45,104 bases of DNA from an uncultured Gemmiger sp. (GCA_934502625.1 CAKSUQ010000019.1:1-45104); one strand, 5' to 3'; shown: positions 1 to 8,062, numbered from the stretch's first letter. Numbers and translations are program-made. Notes: generated by a model from the letters alone, not told the origin.

Positions 1-1614
1 GGACTTGGCAACGTTCTGGACAGTCTCGTTGTTGGCGAGCTCCTTGCTCTCGGAGATGGTCGCGGACTCGGCGGCCTTGACGAGCTTCTCTTTTTCTTCG
101 GGGGTGACGTCCTTCAGCGCGGTGTCATTGACGACAGGCGCAGCAGACTTGACCTCGACCGGCGCAGCCGTCGGGGCAGGGGTAGCGGTGGGTGCGGGGG
201 TTGCCGTCGGGGCGGCAGTGGGTGCGGGGGTGGGGGTAGGAATGGCGTCGAAGGTTGCCCATGCGCTGACGGTCTTACCAGCAGCAACCAGCTGGTTGAA
301 CAGATCCTCGGTCAGCGTGGTATAGCGGCCAGTGATGCCGTCGAAGTCAAGACCCGTATAGGTATAGCCTTCCATCTCAGGATGCGGGAGTTCCGTACCG
401 ATGTCGTCAGCGGTAAAGGTGTACTGCTTGCCAGCCACGCTGATTGCGGCGGTGCGGGTACGGTCGACCAGATAACGACCATCCTCACGCTGGGTCAGCT
501 CATAGCCTTCCTTCAGGTAAGACTTGTCGAACGTCTCAGAGAACGTGCCGCCGCAGACAGAGAACGTTGCACCTTCGTAGTCTGCGTCTGCCATATCGTT
601 AACATTGCGCTTTAACAGCTTACCGTTGATAGCACCACTCACAATGTTGATGCTTGCAACCTTGCCAGCGTTATCATAGTTGCAGGCCGTCAAGTCACCG
701 TTGATAGTTGCGATACCGTCAATATTCACACCGTTGTTCGTGGTGTCTTTCCAGACCCAAGAAGTAACATCACCGTTGAGGGTACCACCTGTAATGTTGG
801 TAACACCCCAGCTCTGCACAGTCTGCTCCGGAGAGTTGAACGTGCCACCGTTGATATTGGTCGCACCATTCTCTGCTTCAACCTTGATAACAATAAACCC
901 ATTGTCATACTCGCCGTCATTGATCGTCAGATTTGCGCCCGTATTTTTCTGGCCTGTAACAATCAGGGACGAGAACTTGCCGGTAGAAGTCACTTTACCG
1001 TTATAGAACGTCATATCGCCGTCATTGTAAACGACATACCAGCTATTTCCACCGCTGGTGCTTGCATTAACGCCGGTCTCCTGACTGCGGGTGAAGGTGC
1101 CGTTCATGATGATTGCCGTAGCGTCTTTTTCATTGTACAACGCAGCTTTGCCATGGTTGACGTTGTCAACCGTGCCGTTGCCGGTAATCACTACTTTGCC
1201 CTTATTGTAAATGGTGTGCGCAGCAGTTTTGTTCGTAAGAGTATGACCCGCCAAATCCAGCGTAATCATATTGTCACCGCTCTTGGTTTCGGGAATGGTA
1301 ATGTCTTCGGTGACATTATCGTTCAGCACAACCTTCGTGACGCCCTCTGCATTGATGGCATCCTGAAGGGTTGCATACTGCTGTACCACAGTCTCTTCTG
1401 CATCATAGCCGGTTGCAACGCCCGTTGCATTAGTCGTGCCAGCGTCAACATCATTTTGGGACGTTTTCTCCTTGACCTGCTGCTCGGAGACAGTCGTTTG
1501 TCCGTTTGCTTCGTTCGTTGCGTTGTCAGCCAGCGCAGCAGTGCAGACAGACACAGCCATAGCGGCGGCGACGGCGAGGGAAACGACCTTTTTGAAATGG
1601 GTCTGCTTTCTCAT
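1..1614 (-). CDS. Secreted beta-helix-like surface protein, 3' end cut by window
   Basis: The gene reads leftward from an ATG at 1612-1614 and runs off the window edge, so at least 538 residues are present and the C-terminus is missing. The first 29 residues form a signal peptide: basic MRKQTHFKK, a hydrophobic alanine/valine core, and a likely cut after ALA. Residues of about 80-345 are rich in short Asn/Gly/Thr/Ile repeats such as INGGTF, ITGGTLNG and INDGEY, the pattern of right-handed beta-helix (pectate-lyase-like) surface proteins. A segment near residue 390 resembles bacterial repeat domains, and residues 457-484 are a PTPAPTAAPT-type wall-spanning linker. The start follows the ribosome site AAAGGAAG and a good promoter. 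I infer an extracellular wall-associated or adhesin-like protein. No catalytic motif is visible and the ligand is unknown. Confidence 0.8.
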   Translation of the reverse strand, partial: MRKQTHFKKVVSLAVAAAMAVSVCTAALADNATNEANGQTTVSEQQVKEKTSQNDVDAGTTNATGVATGYDAEETVVQQYATLQDAINAEGVTKVVLNDNVTEDITIPETKSGDNMITLDLAGHTLTNKTAAHTIYNKGKVVITGNGTVDNVNHGKAALYNEKDATAIIMNGTFTRSQETGVNASTSGGNSWYVVYNDGDMTFYNGKVTSTGKFSSLIVTGQKNTGANLTINDGEYDNGFIVIKVEAENGATNINGGTFNSPEQTVQSWGVTNITGGTLNGDVTSWVWKDTTNNGVNIDGIATINGDLTACNYDNAGKVASINIVSGAINGKLLKRNVNDMADADYEGATFSVCGGTFSETFDKSYLKEGYELTQREDGRYLVDRTRTAAISVAGKQYTFTADDIGTELPHPEMEGYTYTGLDFDGITGRYTTLTEDLFNQLVAAGKTVSAWATFDAIPTPTPAPTAAPTATPAPTATPAPTAAPVEVKSAAPVVNDTALKDVTPEEKEKLVKAAESATISESKELANNETVQNVAKS

Positions 1615-1678
1615 CGTTTAGCTTCCTTTCTGCTTTTCATCCTTATATTTCCGGGATACTTTCCCAGTAGATGGTTTT

Positions 1679-1708
1679 ATTTTACCCCTCCCCCGGTGGT
1701 TCTGTCAA
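1679..1708 (-). promoter_or_regulatory. Promoter of the secreted beta-helix protein
   Basis: Read on the minus strand, TTGACA (1708-1703) is a perfect -35 box. It is followed by an 18-base spacer and TAAAAT (1684-1679) as -10. This leaves a leader of roughly 60 bases before the ATG at 1614. Confidence 0.75.
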
Positions 1709-1780
1709 CACAGTTTTGCCCATTTGTGAATATTTCGTGTAAGTTTTCTCTTGTGCCAGAAAATGCAGGTGGGATTTGTG

Positions 1781-1819
1781 CAAAACGGAAAACCGCGTCG
1801 TTACGATGTAACGGCGCGG
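1781..1819 (-). terminator. Hairpin terminator, minus strand
   Basis: CCGCGTCGTTAC (1793-1804) pairs along all 12 bases, with one G-T wobble, with 1808-1819 around a GAT triloop. On the minus strand the stem is followed by TTTTCCGTTTT. It lies upstream of the promoter at 1679-1708, so it would stop leftward transcription coming from the aldo/keto reductase. It could also be a protein-binding palindrome. Confidence 0.6.
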
Positions 1820-1879
1820 CAGGGTAATGTAAACGGTTTAGGGGGTGGTGTTTAGTTTTTGAAGGGGAGGTTGCGGGTT

Positions 1880-2190
1880 GCGGGGAGGCTGCACGGGCGG
1901 ATATGGAATCCGCCCCTACGGAGTGGCAGGGGTCGGCGTCCCCGACGACCCGTGGAATGTGGTGGCAGTTGGCACATTGCCCGGCGGCATGGGGGCATGC
2001 CGCCCTACGTCTATCGTTCCCGTTATGCGTAGGGCGGGGTGCCCCCACCCCGCCCTGGGTGTTTGCGGCGGCGGCAATGTCCACGGGCGCACACATAGGT
2101 GCGCCCCTACGGACAACCGGAAAAAGGATTCTGCCATACAGCCGCCCCTCATCCGGCCTTCGGCCACCTTCCCCCGCAGGGGAAGGCATG
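1880..2190. repeat. Cluster of family A palindromes plus a family B half-element
   Basis: This gene-free stretch is packed with short interrupted palindromes. Family A copies include cores GGATATGGAATCC (1898-1912), a GTCGG...CCGAC unit (about 1928-1951), GGCGGCAT...ATGCCGCC (1983-2006), a GGGCGGGGTG...CACCCCGCCC unit (about 2031-2056) and GCACACATAGGTGC (2087-2102), several followed by CTACG. A half copy of family B (CCCCTCATCCGGCC...CCTTCCCC...GGGGAAGGC) spans about 2143-2187. Open frames crossing here are by-products of the repeats. I see no gene. Confidence 0.8.
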
Positions 2191-2191
2191 T

Positions 2192-3205
2192 TTACTCCCC
2201 GAAATCCTCAGCCGCCTTTTTCATCATCTGGCGGATGGGCAGGTTGTAGGGGCAGCGCGGCTCGCAGGCGCCGCAGCGTATGCAGGCGCCGGCCTTTTTG
2301 TCCAGCGTGGCGTAGCGCTCGCGCCCCCACTGCTGCAGGCCGTACCTATTTAAATAGCCTTGGAACAAAAACACGCTGGGGATCTGGATGCCCACCGTGC
2401 AGGGCGCACAGTAGTTGCAGCGGCGGCAGAACTGGGTGCCCAGCGCGTCGCGCACCTGCTGGCAGGCGGCCTGCTCGGCGGGGGTCAGCGGGGCGGTGTT
2501 GGCCGCGCCCGCCACGTTGGCGTTCAGCTCCTCGACCGTCGCCATACCGGGGATGGACACCGTCACCGCCGGGTTGGACAGCACGTACCGCAGCGCCAGC
2601 CGGCCGTCCTCGATAGCGCCGCCCGCCAGCGGCTTCATGTCGATAAAGCCCTTGCCCGCCGCCGCGCAGCGGTCGATCAGCTCCTTGCCCTGCTGCTCGA
2701 CGATGTTGTACGGGAACATGATCGTCTCGATCTCCGGCACGTCCAGCGCGGCCTCGAACACCGCCGCCAGATGCGCCGTGATACCGATGTGCCCCACAAC
2801 GCCCTTCGCCTTTGCCTCCAGCAGGGCTTCCATCGCGCCGCCGGGGGCAAGGATGGTTTGCAGCGCGGCGGGGCTGGGGTTGTGGAACTGGTACAATTCA
2901 ATATGATCCGTGCGCAGGTTTTTGAGGCTTGTCTCAAGCTCCTGCTCCATGTCGGTTTTCGTCAGGGCGCGGCACTTCGTCGCCAAGACAAACGCGTCCC
3001 GCAGGCCGGCTTCCTGCAGCGATTGGCCGATCCATTCCTCGCTGACCGTGTAGGCGCGGGCGGTGTCGATGTAATTGACGCCCGCCTTATGCGCGGCGAT
3101 CAACAGCTCCCGCGTGCCGGGCTGGTCGATGCGCTGGATGGGGATACCGCCGAAACCAAGGCGGGAAATTTTTAAGCCGGTCTTGCCAAAGTCAACGTAT
3201 TGCAT
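2192..3205 (-). CDS. Aldo/keto reductase with C-terminal 4Fe-4S ferredoxin domain
   Basis: The 337-residue protein starts MQYVDFGKTGLKISRLGFGG, the usual N-terminus of the aldo/keto reductase TIM barrel, and is preceded by GGGAG. The barrel includes DTARAYTVSEEWIG, carrying the conserved Asp and Tyr, and a lysine-containing ATKCR strand. The last 80 residues form a cysteine-rich module with CRRCNYCAPC and CIRCGACEPRCPYNLPI. The second motif is a classical 4Fe-4S cluster site and the first has the extra cysteines typical of this subfamily. Family members are cytoplasmic oxidoreductases that probably link NAD(P)H and ferredoxin-type electron flow to carbonyl reduction. The substrate cannot be read from the sequence. 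It appears to be monocistronic. Confidence 0.9.
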   Translation of the reverse strand: MQYVDFGKTGLKISRLGFGGIPIQRIDQPGTRELLIAAHKAGVNYIDTARAYTVSEEWIGQSLQEAGLRDAFVLATKCRALTKTDMEQELETSLKNLRTDHIELYQFHNPSPAALQTILAPGGAMEALLEAKAKGVVGHIGITAHLAAVFEAALDVPEIETIMFPYNIVEQQGKELIDRCAAAGKGFIDMKPLAGGAIEDGRLALRYVLSNPAVTVSIPGMATVEELNANVAGAANTAPLTPAEQAACQQVRDALGTQFCRRCNYCAPCTVGIQIPSVFLFQGYLNRYGLQQWGRERYATLDKKAGACIRCGACEPRCPYNLPIRQMMKKAAEDFGE

Positions 3206-3259
3206 AGGTCTGCTCCCTTTTTGCTCCGTTTTGCGGCGGGGTTCTGCTCGCCTACCCTC

Positions 3260-3287
3260 ATTATAGCAAAATCCGCGCGGCGCGCAA
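3260..3287 (-). promoter_or_regulatory. Promoter of the aldo/keto reductase
   Basis: On the minus strand TTGCGC (3287-3282), a 16-base spacer and TATAAT (3265-3260) are present. The -10 is extended by TGC directly upstream, giving TGCTATAAT. Confidence 0.65.
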
Positions 3288-3306
3288 GGGGGAATTTACA
3301 GCACAC

Positions 3307-3335
3307 TTGCCATGCCGCCGCGTTTCAAATATAAT
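3307..3335 (+). promoter_or_regulatory. Promoter of the DUF3810 gene
   Basis: TTGCCA (3307-3312), a 17-base spacer and TATAAT (3330-3335) form a near-consensus promoter 30 bases ahead of the ATG at 3365. It lies back to back with the promoter of the aldo/keto reductase. Confidence 0.75.
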
Positions 3336-3364
3336 AGGTAGAAAAGCGTAAGGGGGGGCGGCCT

Positions 3365-4453
3365 ATGAAAGCGATGCAGCAATGGCTGCGGGCGCACCGC
3401 GCGGGGCTGGCGGCACTGGCGGCCGGGTGCGGCGCGCTGGGGGTGTTTGTGCTGGCGCGGGGCGACACCGCCGCGATGGACTGGTGGCTGGCGCATGTGT
3501 CGATGCCCGTCAAGCGCGGGGTGTCGTTTTTCGTCGACCCGCTGCCCTTCAGCGCGTGCGAGATCGGCGCAACAGCGCTGATTTTGGGTGCAATCGTGCT
3601 GTTCGTGCGCGCCGTGCGCCGCCGCCGTGTGGGCGCGTGGGCGCTGCACATGGCCGTGCTGCTGGTCTGGGGGTACGCGGGCGTCTGTGCGCTGTGGGGC
3701 ACGCAGTATTACGGCACGGGTTTTGCCGCGCGCGCCGGGATGTCCGCCCCGCCCGTCAGCGTCGATGCGTTGTCCGCCGTGACCGACTATTTTGCCGCGC
3801 AGGTCAACGCCGCCGCACCGCTAATCGACCGGGACGACGCCGGGGTGTTTGCCGTGGACAAGGCGGAAATTTTTGCAGGTTATCGCGGTTTATATGACCC
3901 GCTCACGGCACGGTGGCCGTTCCTCGCCGCGCCGGAGCGCCGCCCCAAGCCCGCGTTTTACTCCAAGCTGATGAGCGCGTGGGGCTTCACGGGCTACCTC
4001 TGCCCCCTCGTCGGCGAGAGCACCCTCAACGTCGACTGCCCGGCGGTGTTCCTGCCAGTGACGATCGCCCACGAGCTTGCCCACCAGCGCGGCGTCGCGG
4101 CCGAGCAGGAGGCAAACTTCGTCGGCATCATGGCGGCCACATCCAGCGCGAACGCCGACTACGCCTACTCCGGCTGGCTGTTCGGCTACCTGCACCTGTC
4201 GAACGCGCTGTACGCCGCCGACCCGGACTTGGCCGCCGAGAGCTACCGCACGCTGTGCGGCACGGCGCGCGCCGACTTGGCCGACAACAACGCCTACTGG
4301 AAGCAGTGGGAAGGCCCCGTCCGCGAGACGGGCGAAAAAGTCTACACGACGTTTTTGCAGGGCTACGGCCAGACGCTGGGCATGCGCAGCTACGGCGCGT
4401 GCGTCGATCTGTTGGTGGAGGAATTTTTGCCCAATACAATTTCTAGCGATTGA
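3365..4453 (+). CDS. DUF3810 family membrane protein with HExxH metalloprotease motif
   Basis: The protein has 362 residues. The N-terminal 120 contain about three hydrophobic segments with short basic loops (RAVRRRRVG), so it sits in the membrane. The C-terminal domain carries HELAHQRG near residue 235, followed by a glutamate-rich stretch (AEQEANF). This is the zinc-binding HExxH plus downstream Glu of a gluzincin-like peptidase, and this layout is that of DUF3810. The start follows a strong AGGGGGG site eight bases upstream. Proteolytic activity is inferred from the motif only. The neighbour downstream is a cell-wall hydrolase, so an envelope role is plausible. Confidence 0.85.
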   Translation: MKAMQQWLRAHRAGLAALAAGCGALGVFVLARGDTAAMDWWLAHVSMPVKRGVSFFVDPLPFSACEIGATALILGAIVLFVRAVRRRRVGAWALHMAVLLVWGYAGVCALWGTQYYGTGFAARAGMSAPPVSVDALSAVTDYFAAQVNAAAPLIDRDDAGVFAVDKAEIFAGYRGLYDPLTARWPFLAAPERRPKPAFYSKLMSAWGFTGYLCPLVGESTLNVDCPAVFLPVTIAHELAHQRGVAAEQEANFVGIMAATSSANADYAYSGWLFGYLHLSNALYAADPDLAAESYRTLCGTARADLADNNAYWKQWEGPVRETGEKVYTTFLQGYGQTLGMRSYGACVDLLVEEFLPNTISSD

Positions 4454-4474
4454 CCCCGCCCGCAACCGCAACAT

Positions 4475-4539
4475 GCCCGGAAAACCGGGCGCATAACGCA
4501 ACAATTTTCCACTTTTGCGCCCGGCCGGTGTGGAAAATT
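4475..4539. other. Interleaved inverted repeats downstream of the DUF3810 gene
   Basis: CCGGGCGCA (4485-4493) is complementary to TGCGCCCGG (4516-4524), and AATTTTCCAC (4503-4512) is complementary to GTGGAAAATT (4530-4539). The two pairs interleave. A third local hairpin, GCCCGG-AAAA-CCGGGC (4475-4490), competes with the first pair. An RNA could form a pseudoknot or switch between mutually exclusive stems. No gene lies here. Confidence 0.55.
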
Positions 4540-4562
4540 TCGTCGTTTTTCAGCGCATTTTG

Positions 4563-4595
4563 CCCCCACCGCACCCTTGCGGCGGGGGTGTTTTT
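4563..4595 (+). terminator. Rho-independent terminator
   Basis: CCCCCACCGC (4563-4572) pairs with GCGGCGGGGG (4579-4588), with one mismatch, around a six-base loop. TGTTTTT follows. It ends the DUF3810 transcript. Confidence 0.75.
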
Positions 4596-4622
4596 CATGG
4601 TATGATTTATTCTGTAGAGTTT

Positions 4623-4628
4623 TATAAT
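4623..4628 (+). promoter_or_regulatory. Probable -10 element of the muramidase gene
   Basis: A perfect TATAAT lies 78 bases before the chosen ATG at 4706. I do not see a convincing -35 box 16-18 bases upstream. The leader carries a family A palindrome at about 4640-4672. Confidence 0.45.
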
Positions 4629-4639
4629 GAATCGAGCAG

Positions 4640-4672
4640 TAGGGGTGGGTCGTCAAGGACGCCGCCCCTACC
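4640..4672. repeat. Family A palindromic repeat
   Basis: A GTAGGGG edge (4640-4646) opens an interrupted palindrome with a GTC...GAC-type core and closes with CCCCTAC. This places a strong hairpin in the 5' untranslated leader of the muramidase gene. Confidence 0.6.
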
Positions 4673-4705
4673 ACCCCGGCAGATAAATTGATGCGAGGAA
4701 CTGAA

Positions 4706-6799
4706 ATGTTTCATAAAAAGAACCCCATGCGCTATTTCTCCGGCAGCGCTTTTGCGCGGCTGCCGCTGTATAAATTGGCGGCGGGCGGCACGGCGGTCGC
4801 GCTGACCGCCAGCATCGGCCTTGGCGCGTTTGCGGCAGGCGTGACGCCGTTCGCCCTGCCCAGCCCCACCCCCGCGCCGGTCGTGACCGCGACGCCGGAG
4901 GCTGCCGCCACACCGACACCTTCGCCCACGCCCAGCCCGACGCCGGTGCCGGACAAGCCGCTTGCGATGGACGTCACCGTCATCCAGCAGGACGTCGGCG
5001 TGACCGTCTACGTCGAAGCCCTGCCGGAGCCGACCGCGACGCCCGAAGCAACAGCGAGCGCTTCCCCGTCCGCCAGTGCGTCCCCCAAGGCCACGGCGAC
5101 ACCCACCGCCACGCCCGAACCGGCGGCCGATGACGCCGAAGCCGAAAAGACCCCGCTGCTGGGCGTCGAGGCGACCATCACGCTGACCGACGCCGACGGC
5201 AACACCACCGACTACGCGCTGGACACCGAGACCGGCACCGCGCTGGCCGAGGACGTCGAGCCGGGCGATTACACCCTGTCGCTGCAGCCCATCGAGGGCT
5301 ATGTTCTGCCCGATGCCGAGGCGGTGACCGTCAAGGAAAAGGTCGTCTACAAAGCCGACGTGCAGGCCGTCAAGGAGAAGATCGTGCAGGCGTCGCAGGT
5401 CAACGAGAGCGCCGAGGACTCCGGCGTCAGCAACGCAGGCTCTGCGCCGATTGCCGAGGAAGTCACCGACACCGTCACCTACGCCGAGAGTGCGCAGACC
5501 GAGATTGGCACCAAGACGACCTACACCGCGAAGCTGAGCAGCAGCGGCCACCTGCTGCTGGCCGACGGCACCGAGACCCCCTACCTGCCCGTTTACAAGG
5601 ACGGCACGCGGGAGCTGCTGGGCGCGACCCGTGACCCGAACTACGCCGCCAACACCGGCACGGCCGCATGGCTGCCCGGCGCGGCGGATTCCATCCACCC
5701 GCTTGCGGTGAACGGCCGCATGGCGTGGGCACACCGCGCCGACGAGCCCGCTGTGCAGGAGGATGCTGACGCCACCGCGACCCCCGTTGCACAGGAGATT
5801 TCGTCCGACGCCACCCCCGTGCCCGAAGTGACCGAGGCACCCACCCCGGAGCCGACCGCCGCGCCGACGCCGGAGGTGACCGAAACGCCCGCCCCCACCG
5901 AGGCCCCCACCCCGGAACCGACGGCAGAGCCCACAGCGGAACCCACCGCCGCGCCGACGCCCGAAGTGACCGGGACGCCCGCGCCCACGGCTGACCCGAC
6001 GGCGGGCTGGCCGAACGACATCGAGGCAAAGGATCTGGCCGGGTACGGCTTCGACGTCACCAGCAGCGACGGCATCGAGTACCAGTACAGCGGCTGGCAG
6101 GAGATCGACGGCGTCACGTATTATTATGACCCCACCACCCACCAGCCCGTCACCGGGCAGCAGGTCATTCAGGGTGACCTTTACACCTTCGGGGCAGACG
6201 GCGCGCTGAACCGCACCGCGCGCGGCATCGATGTTTCCAAGTTCCAAGGCAGCATCGACTGGAACGCCGTCAAGGCAGACGGCATCACGTTTGCCATCAT
6301 CCGCTGCGGCTACCGTGGCTACGGCAGCGGCGCACTGGTCGAGGATTCGACCTACCGCGCCAACATTCAGGGGGCGATCAACGCCGGGCTGAAGGTCGGC
6401 GTCTACTTCTACAGTCAGGCCGTCAACGAGGCCGAGGCCGTCGAGGAGGCCAGCATGGTGCTGAGCCTTGTGGGCGGCTACAGCCTGCCGCTGGGCGTCT
6501 ACTATGACACCGAGAGCGTCAGCGGCGGCCGCGCCAACGGCATCAGCGCCGCCGAGCGCACGGCCTGCGCCGTCGCCTTCTGCGAGACGATCCGCAATTC
6601 CGGCTACAGCGCGGGCGTCTACTCCTACGCAAGTTGGTTCTATAATGCGCTGAATTTCGCGAATATCAGCAAGTACAACATCTGGATCGCGCAGTACCGC
6701 GACACGCTGAGCTTCAGCTACAAGTACAACATCTGGCAGTACACCGGCAGCGGCAGCGTGAACGGCATCTCCCGCCCCGTGGATATGAATATCGGGTAA
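4706..6799 (+). CDS. Surface GH25 muramidase with Pro/Thr-rich linkers
   Basis: The start ATG at 4706 follows GAGGAA by five bases; in-frame codons further upstream lack such a site. The 697-residue product has a basic N-terminus and one hydrophobic segment (residues 23-45), a signal/anchor. It then has a first PTPSPTPSPTP linker (52-82), a middle region with a SpaA/Cna-like fold pattern (ATITLTDADGN to YVLPDAEAVTV), and a second PTPEPTAAPTPE linker (365-433). A cell-wall-binding-repeat-like segment (GWQEIDGVTYYYD) precedes a C-terminal glycoside hydrolase 25 domain from residue 505. RGIDVSKFQG and YYDTES, near residue 599, hold the acidic residues expected for N-acetylmuramidase activity. 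I infer a secreted wall-attached enzyme that cleaves peptidoglycan, used in remodelling or defence. Confidence 0.9.
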   Translation: MFHKKNPMRYFSGSAFARLPLYKLAAGGTAVALTASIGLGAFAAGVTPFALPSPTPAPVVTATPEAAATPTPSPTPSPTPVPDKPLAMDVTVIQQDVGVTVYVEALPEPTATPEATASASPSASASPKATATPTATPEPAADDAEAEKTPLLGVEATITLTDADGNTTDYALDTETGTALAEDVEPGDYTLSLQPIEGYVLPDAEAVTVKEKVVYKADVQAVKEKIVQASQVNESAEDSGVSNAGSAPIAEEVTDTVTYAESAQTEIGTKTTYTAKLSSSGHLLLADGTETPYLPVYKDGTRELLGATRDPNYAANTGTAAWLPGAADSIHPLAVNGRMAWAHRADEPAVQEDADATATPVAQEISSDATPVPEVTEAPTPEPTAAPTPEVTETPAPTEAPTPEPTAEPTAEPTAAPTPEVTGTPAPTADPTAGWPNDIEAKDLAGYGFDVTSSDGIEYQYSGWQEIDGVTYYYDPTTHQPVTGQQVIQGDLYTFGADGALNRTARGIDVSKFQGSIDWNAVKADGITFAIIRCGYRGYGSGALVEDSTYRANIQGAINAGLKVGVYFYSQAVNEAEAVEEASMVLSLVGGYSLPLGVYYDTESVSGGRANGISAAERTACAVAFCETIRNSGYSAGVYSYASWFYNALNFANISKYNIWIAQYRDTLSFSYKYNIWQYTGSGSVNGISRPVDMNIG

Positions 6800-6805
6800 C
6801 CCTTT

Positions 6806-6841
6806 AAAGCAGCGTTCCGGCATCGAAACGCTGCTTTTTTA
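6806..6841 (+). terminator. Rho-independent terminator of the muramidase gene
   Basis: AAAGCAGCGTT (6806-6816) pairs perfectly with AACGCTGCTTT (6827-6837) and runs into a T tract, seven bases after the stop codon. Confidence 0.85.
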
Positions 6842-6867
6842 CAAGACAAACGAGAGGACGACCAGCC

Positions 6868-7992
6868 ATGAAAAACGAACGCGACTACGGCATCGACCTG
6901 ATGCGCATCGTCTGCGCGCTGATGGTCGTGGTACACCACGTTTCCGCCGCATCGGGGCTGTTGGCCGCCTCCCACTGGAACGAGTTTTTCCGCCTTGTGC
7001 CGGACGCGTTCGCAGTCTGCGCGGTCAACGGTTTTGCGCTGATTTCCGGCTATGTTGGTGTCGGCCGCCGCTGGAAGCCCGCCAATTGGGCGGTGCTGTG
7101 GGCGGACGGCGTCTTCTACAATTTTGTGCTGCTGGCGCTGGAAAGCCGGTATCAGGGCAATGTCATCGGCAAAGCGGACATTGTGCGGCAGTTTTTGCCG
7201 GTGACGATGACGAGCTTTTGGTATCTGACGATGTACACCGGCGTGTTCGTGCTGATGCCGCTGATGAATCACCTGCTGGAAACGATGCCGCGCCGCCGTT
7301 TGGCCGGCACCCTGCTGGCCATGCTGGCGCTGTTCAGCGCGTGGTCGAGCTTTGCTGGCAAGATCGGCATGTTCTCGCTGCTGGGCGGGTTCAGCACGGG
7401 CTGGCTGGCAATTTTGTATCTGGTCGGCGGGTATATCCGCCGGTATGACGTCGCAGCGCGCGTCGGCGCAAAAAAGGGCGCGGTGCTGTACGTTGGCGCG
7501 GCGGTTTTTAACCTGCTGCTGCGGTTTGGGCATACCTATCTGGCCGAGCATTTTGCGCTGGTACACCTGTGGGAGAGCACGATTTTGCAGGGCACGATGG
7601 ACTGGATGGATTGGTATATCTCGCCCTCGACGTTTTTGGAGGCGCTGGGGCTGCTGCTGCTTTTCGCAAATCTGCACCCGTCCGCGCAGCTGCTGCCCTA
7701 CATTAAATGGGCTGCGCCGCTGGTGTTCGGCGGGTATCTGTTCCATGACCGCTTTCTGCAAATCACACCGGTGCTGATCGAGCTAACGGGAAAAATCGGC
7801 GCGCTGCCGGGCTTGCAGGCAATGGGCGCGGCGCTGGTTTTTGCACTGGCGATTTTTGTGTTCAGCCAGCTGGTAGACTTTCTTCGTGCGCAGCTGTTCC
7901 GGCTTTTCCGCGTGAATACGCTGGCCGTGCGATGGGAAGACGCCATACGGCGCATCTGGAACGCACTGCTGGACCGGCTGGAAACTGTATAA
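6868..7992 (+). CDS. Acyltransferase-3 family membrane protein
   Basis: The 374-residue protein has about ten hydrophobic segments. It begins YGIDLMRIVCALMVVVHH, the signature first helix of the acyltransferase-3 family with its conserved arginine and histidine pair. Members move acetyl or other short acyl groups from the cytoplasm onto glycans outside or within the membrane. The start follows GAGGAC. It lies directly after a peptidoglycan hydrolase gene but is separated from it by a terminator. I see no clear promoter of its own in the 26-base gap, so it may rely on readthrough. Peptidoglycan or surface polysaccharide O-acetylation is a reasonable guess; the acceptor is unknown. Confidence 0.85.
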   Translation: MKNERDYGIDLMRIVCALMVVVHHVSAASGLLAASHWNEFFRLVPDAFAVCAVNGFALISGYVGVGRRWKPANWAVLWADGVFYNFVLLALESRYQGNVIGKADIVRQFLPVTMTSFWYLTMYTGVFVLMPLMNHLLETMPRRRLAGTLLAMLALFSAWSSFAGKIGMFSLLGGFSTGWLAILYLVGGYIRRYDVAARVGAKKGAVLYVGAAVFNLLLRFGHTYLAEHFALVHLWESTILQGTMDWMDWYISPSTFLEALGLLLLFANLHPSAQLLPYIKWAAPLVFGGYLFHDRFLQITPVLIELTGKIGALPGLQAMGAALVFALAIFVFSQLVDFLRAQLFRLFRVNTLAVRWEDAIRRIWNALLDRLETV

Positions 7993-7997
7993 GCAAA

Positions 7998-8040
7998 CCC
8001 CCGCCCCGCAGGTATGTATGCCTGCAGGGCGGGGGCTCTT
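7998..8040. terminator. Bidirectional terminator between acyltransferase and proA
   Basis: CCCCCGCCCCGCAGG (7998-8012) pairs with 8021-8035 across 14 of 15 bases around TATGTATG. CTCTTGTTT follows on the plus strand and TTTGCTT on the minus strand, so it can serve both convergent transcripts. Confidence 0.75.
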
Positions 8041-8062
8041 GTTTATCGTGAGAGGGGCGGGG

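Noticed and set aside
1677..2616. Several overlapping small frames on both strands in the first repeat cluster
   Set aside because: They read through palindromic repeats, give the GADSISAR-type peptide and extend into antisense of the aldo/keto reductase.
4622..6823. A 733-codon minus-strand open frame opposite the muramidase gene
   Set aside because: It is antisense to a well-supported gene, is made of glycine/arginine/valine strings from GC-rich codon bias, and has no domain or ribosome site.
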